Assembly: GCA_023853785.1 (NCBI GenBank)
Contig: JAJIRX010000221.1
Location: 124,001 to 188,000 of the forward strand
Direction of reading: 5' to 3'
Length of the DNA stretch: 64,000 nucleotides
Source of the DNA: Psilocybe azurescens
Taxonomy: Eukaryota; Basidiomycota; Agaricomycetes; Agaricales; Agrocybaceae
This document shows positions 59,524-64,000 of this stretch, in pieces. The position numbers and the translations under genes were made by a program. How positions within the stretch are numbered: the stretch's first letter is position 1; the number at the start of each line of letters is the position of its first letter. Under the pieces are notes generated by a model. The model was not told the origin of the DNA. It did not search any database and was given only the letters and a program-made list of their open reading frames with translations.

Positions 59524-60272
59524 GGGATGACGATATCGATGAAGTCATCAAAGGGTCCGAGCAAATGTCTCCATTTTCGACTTTCTTTTCAACTTATTAG
59601 TTTCATTGTACGAATTATTCAGACACGACTTTACGGCTACAATGTAATAATGAATTTACTATATGATTGAATGTGCATTTTATTTATGACCAGAACGACT
59701 CAGTACAAAAATAAATGACCATGGTAGTCCCCTGTGCAGCCGTTTGTGTTTGGATAAACATTTATTAATTTCGAAAAATATTTCACGGTTGGTATTGGAA
59801 CTGAATATATACAGTATCTGCTTCTTTGAAGAGGCTGGATAACTTGATTGTATCTTCTCAAACTGCTTGTCGGGAATCCACGAACTTGGTGATATTTATG
59901 ATGGCCTCCAAATCAACCTTTAAGAATGTTGTAATAAAATGCGGTAAGTCATACAATATAGTCAGATAGACCCGAGAACGACAACAAGCGTGGGATTTAA
60001 TGTTGACGGAACGCTATGGCCGCAGGTTAACCCCGGTATGACAAACTAGCAGGGTCTTACGGCTAAGCGCTCAAGCTCAAGTCCAATATTTGTGTCGAAG
60101 ACGGGTATTCAATTTTTACAAGCGACGATAAATGATATAGTACAGAATGAAATAGACGGGAAACACAACTAAAAGGTGAGATAATAATAAAACGACAACT
60201 CGAAGTAAAAAAAAACAAAAAAAGCCCAAAAAAGGAGGCGAAAATAGCGATTCCAAATTGCAAATCCTCCCA
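59524..60272. other. Intergenic, convergent 3' ends
   Basis: Spacer between the converging four-TM gene and RIF1, AT-rich with an A-rich stretch at 60206-60235. No gene recognised. Confidence 0.5.
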
Positions 60273-63200
60273 TTACCACGCCGACACTTTAGACTTTGCA
60301 ACCGACGAATCCGATCCCATCCTCTGTAATTGCCTCGTCACCAATCCCTTCGTGGGTGATTCTGATTCCATCCCCGACATAATCGAGTCATCGCTGCCGA
60401 CCGGGCTTTCATCCCCGAACAGCTCCTTCAAAATCGCCATCTTGCTCTTCGACATCTTACCAGACCTTCGGATAAGGTCAGGAGAGGTGATATGGTGCGG
60501 GGTGACTTGACCCAGATGCGGGTCGTCGTCGGACGACATCGAGCGTGCAGCGTCGGATGAGGGGCATCAGAGTCTGAGAAGATAGGGTAGGTGTATGCTT
60601 TAGGGAATGGCCGAATGTTGCGAGGTTTTACGATAGGCAATGCAGGCAGTCGATCCAAGGCATTTAGACCGTAGAAGTTTTGCTGATCGGGTTCAAGGCC
60701 GTCGTCGGCAGAATGGCACCTCTTTCGCTTCTTCGACGCGCCATCCAAAGCCAAGTCGGAGATGCTCGCAGACCGTCTAGGCACCTTTGTAAAGTCAACC
60801 TTGCGAGTGTTAGTGGGTGTGGTCACCCTCGACGTCGTCGTCACCGCCGCCTCTGCCTCATCGCGGTGTGTAGATCGGGTTTTAGACGCAGAACCATAGA
60901 CAATAGGATTCTTGGCCGCAAGACCGTCTCCTTCATCTTCCTCCGTCACACCATCCTCTTCCTCCTGCCTTTCATCTTCACCACTACCGATCTTCGGGAA
61001 CGGCACACCCGAAATCAACGTCGTCTCGACCCACCGCTCATCTTCGCTCTCATTGCTGCTCACACTGGCCACACTGGCCACCGGAGACGGGAACCTCGCC
61101 TTCTTCGCAACATGCTTCCCCTTAGGCCTCATTTTCGTCTTCAGCTTCTTTCCCGCGGCCGACGAAGATACCGCCCCCGCTCCGAAGTCTTCTCGTGCTC
61201 ATCCTCCTCGTCATCAAATCTCCTCTTCTTCCCGCTCGGCTTCAACTCCGCGATGCGCTCCGCAACAGATGCAAGCACGGGCACGTCCTCTCCAAAGACG
61301 TTCTCCTTCTCGCTGCTCTTCTTGTCATCGCCCTCGGCCGCCATCAAGCGTCGCCTCTTCAAAGGCGAACCGCATAGTTGGATAGCAGACAACGGTGTCC
61401 TCGTCTCAGAGGACGAGCCACTAGAACGCCTGCGTCGACTGGGAGATAGCGGTGTTGAAGGCACGATGGGGAAGCCACCAAAGATTTTATGAGGCCGTTG
61501 GGGCGAGCCAACCCTCGACAATGCTTCGCGTTTCATGATGGCAGTAGGAGGCGTAGAGAACGACGCCGATACAGGTGTTCGTGGGGATGAAGGCAGAGGA
61601 ATAAACGCGGACGCGAGTGGAAGAGTGGTTGGCTCTTCGGCAGTGAGAATAGGAGGTGGCAAAAGACCGACAGCCTGTAGACAATGTGTGATAGTGCTCG
61701 ACCACTCGCTTTCGGGGATGTGCATGCGGGAGTAGGTGAGTTTCCAGTAGTCCACAAACGATTCGGCTGCTACAGCCGGCACCTTCTTCGTGAATATCGA
61801 GTCCAGGATATTCCTCAATTTCTTAAGATTGTCCAATGACTCGGGAAGAACCTGGATCCTGACAAGAATATGCTGGTACAATGGAATAATCTAAACAAGC
61901 CAGCAAGATCAGGAACCGCATGAAAAGAAAGGAAACAAATAGAGCCTACATCATAATTGAGCTCATTATCCGACCACACCCCACACTCATCCGCCAACCA
62001 CAAACACAAACCCTCATCCAAAACTTCAAACAACCTCAAACAAAAGTCCTTCGGACAATACTCAATCAAGCCCGCGAGCGAGCGCACCATCCACATCGAC
62101 ACGCTCTTCACACGCGGCTCGGGAGGGTACGTCGCGCGCATCGTCGTCGACGCCAGCTCGATGACCTGCAGCGGCAGGTCCCTCCACGTCGAAGCGTCCA
62201 TGTGCGAAATGAGGAGATCGACAAGACGCGTAGACGGTGCGGAATGCAGGCCTGGAGTTTGGAACTGCGAGACAAAGCCTGCGACTTGATCGAGCACGCT
62301 TCCGCTATCCTGGTCGGCATCATCGAGCGCCTTGGCTGTAGTGTACCTAAGCAAGTCTTCCCAAGTGTCATAATCGACGCCAATAGGATTCCACGAATGC
62401 CTATCACTGAAACCCAAAGCAAATAAAAACAAGTCAGAAAACATAAGACCCAATTCACAGAAAAAAACTACCCACCTGAACGGCAATCCAAGCAAAACCA
62501 CACCCGCCTCCCAGCTTCCCTTCATCTCGACCCACGTCCCCACCACATTCCTCCACACAGCCCTCGTAAAAGTCGCATTCCAAATCCACCTCGTCGCCTC
62601 CCTGCCCTCCTTCACATCCGTCTCCACCCCCCAGAACATCTTAAACGCGCCGACATCGCACACACCCAGCACATCCACACAAACACCCACCCACGTGGCT
62701 CTTGCGCGTTCGCCCTCCTCCTCCTCCACTGCCTCCTCAGAACAGCTTGTCGTCGTCGTCATTCTCGCGATCTCTGGCACAAGCAGCTTCTGGTTCCACA
62801 CGAGCGCTTCGATGAGCGCTTCGCCCGCGCCTTCGAGCAGTTTGTGCGGGACGATGGCTTTCATAGCTGTCCAGAGACGGTATATGACGCGCAGGCGCAG
62901 TTCAGCGTTCGTGCATGTCGAATTGCCCAAGTCCGGGATGGTGTCGTCGGAGTCGAGGGTACTCGCGGCGGCCTGTTCATTTATTTTCTTGGGCTTCAAA
63001 TCTAGTTTGGGGTCCCGTGCGATGTCGACGAGATACTTGACAGCATTGGTCGCGAACTCGCTGATGCCTTTCTCATCTTCGTTTTCTACAGCAGCAGTAA
63101 AGACAATCAATAAATCGTTCACCATCCATATAAAAGCAAAAACAAACCTTGCAGCAAGCTCACATTCGCCTCCAGCAAATTCGACCATATTTCAACAAGA

Positions 63201-64000
63201 TTGGCCTATAAAAAATGTCATCAGAAATTATATAGAATCACGAAGTCAAAACCGAGACTTACCGGTACAGCAACCTCATCAAACATCTCAAGGTGTCCCA
63301 ACGCATTCCTCCAACATCCAAGCAAGCCCTCAAACACCCACTCCTTCGACATCTCCTCCCTCGTCAACAGCCTCACATCAGGCGTCTGCGCAACCCTCAT
63401 CATAAAGCGGTCTCACAGCAGCTCCCAAGCTCTTAAACTCCGCCGTCAACAGCCCTGGATTCGCAGAGAATAGACTCCTGGGTAGCAGCAGTGCTAAATC
63501 CCAGTCCTCGGGTTCTTCATGGTCGGCGTGGGTGATGGACGTAATATGCCTCAGCGCGTCCATGCCGTCCACACACGGATGCCCGCCGCGCGACGTCATC
63601 TTATCCAAAATATCAATCGACAGACGTAGGGCCTCCTCCGGGTCGCGTCCTTTCCCTGAACAATCCTCTCCCAGAAGAGCAGCAAGCGTTGAAATCCCCG
63701 CCTGCATATCCACCACCGTCATCATCACTTTACAATGCACCCTCCTCACATGCTCCGCCACCTCCTGATCGGCCGCGTCGTCTCCGACCTCCTCTTCCCC
63801 ATCCTCATTTTCTTCAATCAAAGGCGGCTGGAAGTACGACCACGTCACCGTCCGCCACGCGATGCACACCAGCGCGCGCACCGAGCTCTTCTTATGGCGG
63901 AACGCCAGACTGAGCAGCGCCGACACGATGCGGTTGACCTTCGCGTCCGTGCACAGCTTCGAGCGCAGCAGCGCGACGAAGCTCGCGAGGACACAGACGG
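60273..64000 (-). CDS. RIF1: RIF1-like telomere/replication-timing protein, 5' end outside window
   Basis: Large HEAT-repeat protein acting in replication timing, end-joining choice and telomere control through PP1. Coding enters from 64000 (ALLSLAFRHKKSSVRALVCI, AWRTVTWSYFQPP) and continues through HEAT-like blocks (LVEIWSNLLEANVSLLQ, LRVIYRLWTAMKAIVPHKLL, WRNVVGTWVEMKGSWEAGVV, SMWMVRSLAGLIEYCPKDFC, LRNILDSIFTKKVPAVAAES). The fungal-conserved linker ALSRVGSPQRPHKIFGGFPI with PSTPLSPSRRRR follows, then a disordered acidic/Ser-rich tail ending SVAKSKVSAW with a stop at 60273. Frame corrections of one base are needed near 61183-61206 (before VSSSAAGKKLKTKMRPKGK) and at the GGGG run 60561-60564 (SDSDAP to SSDAARSMSSDDDPHLG). 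Confidence 0.85.

Noticed and set aside
1..64000. CRISPR arrays or bacterial-type operons
   Set aside because: No regularly spaced short repeats; introns and gene families show a eukaryotic nuclear genome.

Overview
The window is nuclear DNA from a basidiomycete fungus, most likely a mushroom-forming Agaricomycete. The reasons are many short GT-AG introns (about 45-70 nt), tightly packed genes on both strands, and families typical of that group: a fungal-specific transcription factor, an O-methylsterigmatocystin-oxidoreductase-like P450, F-box proteins, a fungal orphan kinase, a four-TM MARVEL-like protein and a farnesylated mating-pheromone precursor. Assignments come from reading spliced translations by eye; no database search was run.

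Layout. 1-3.8 kb: 3' part of a Zn2Cys6-class regulator, then the CCR4-NOT deadenylase CAF1 (five exons, clean). 3.8-6.7 kb: no convincing gene. 6.7-9.9 kb (-): a BZZ1-type F-BAR/C1/SH3/SH3 protein. 11.7-12.4 kb: a small secreted double-psi beta-barrel protein behind a clear TATA box. 12.4-16.8 kb: gene-poor, with a 212-bp tandem duplication in a GC-rich island. 16.8-20.3 kb: divergent pair, HUA1-like (-) and RPAP3-like (+), 143 bp apart. 22.2-24.4 kb: a cytochrome P450. 25.0-28.6 kb: a complete hAT transposon with 8-bp target duplication and a decayed transposase. 29.1-30.8 kb (-): kinase-like gene. 32.3-33.4 kb (-): F-box gene broken by a 262-bp palindrome. 34.0-34.9 kb: secreted HEATH metallo-endopeptidase, followed by a basic Ser/Arg-rich reading frame. 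36.9-47.5 kb: divergent DEAH helicase (-) and cohesin loader SCC2 (+). 47.9-49.1 kb (-): Sec14/CRAL-TRIO protein. 50.4-51.5 kb: F-box protein. 52.8-55.3 kb: PPPDE-thioredoxin-PUL protein. 56.7 kb: a 37-residue pheromone precursor ending in a CaaX box, with its own TATA box and no receptor in the window. 58.7-59.5 kb: four-TM protein. 60.3 kb to the edge (-): RIF1.

The genes do not form one pathway. Housekeeping genes (CAF1, BZZ1, HUA1-like, RPAP3-like, helicase, SCC2, RIF1) alternate with fast-evolving accessory genes (P450, kinase, F-box, peptidase, pheromone) near which the transposon, the palindrome and unexplained fragments cluster. The cross-cutting observation is that at least nine genes, several probably essential, need single-base frame corrections, most often one base short in a homopolymer. 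That points to residual assembly indels rather than mass pseudogenisation, and it matters for any automated gene call here.
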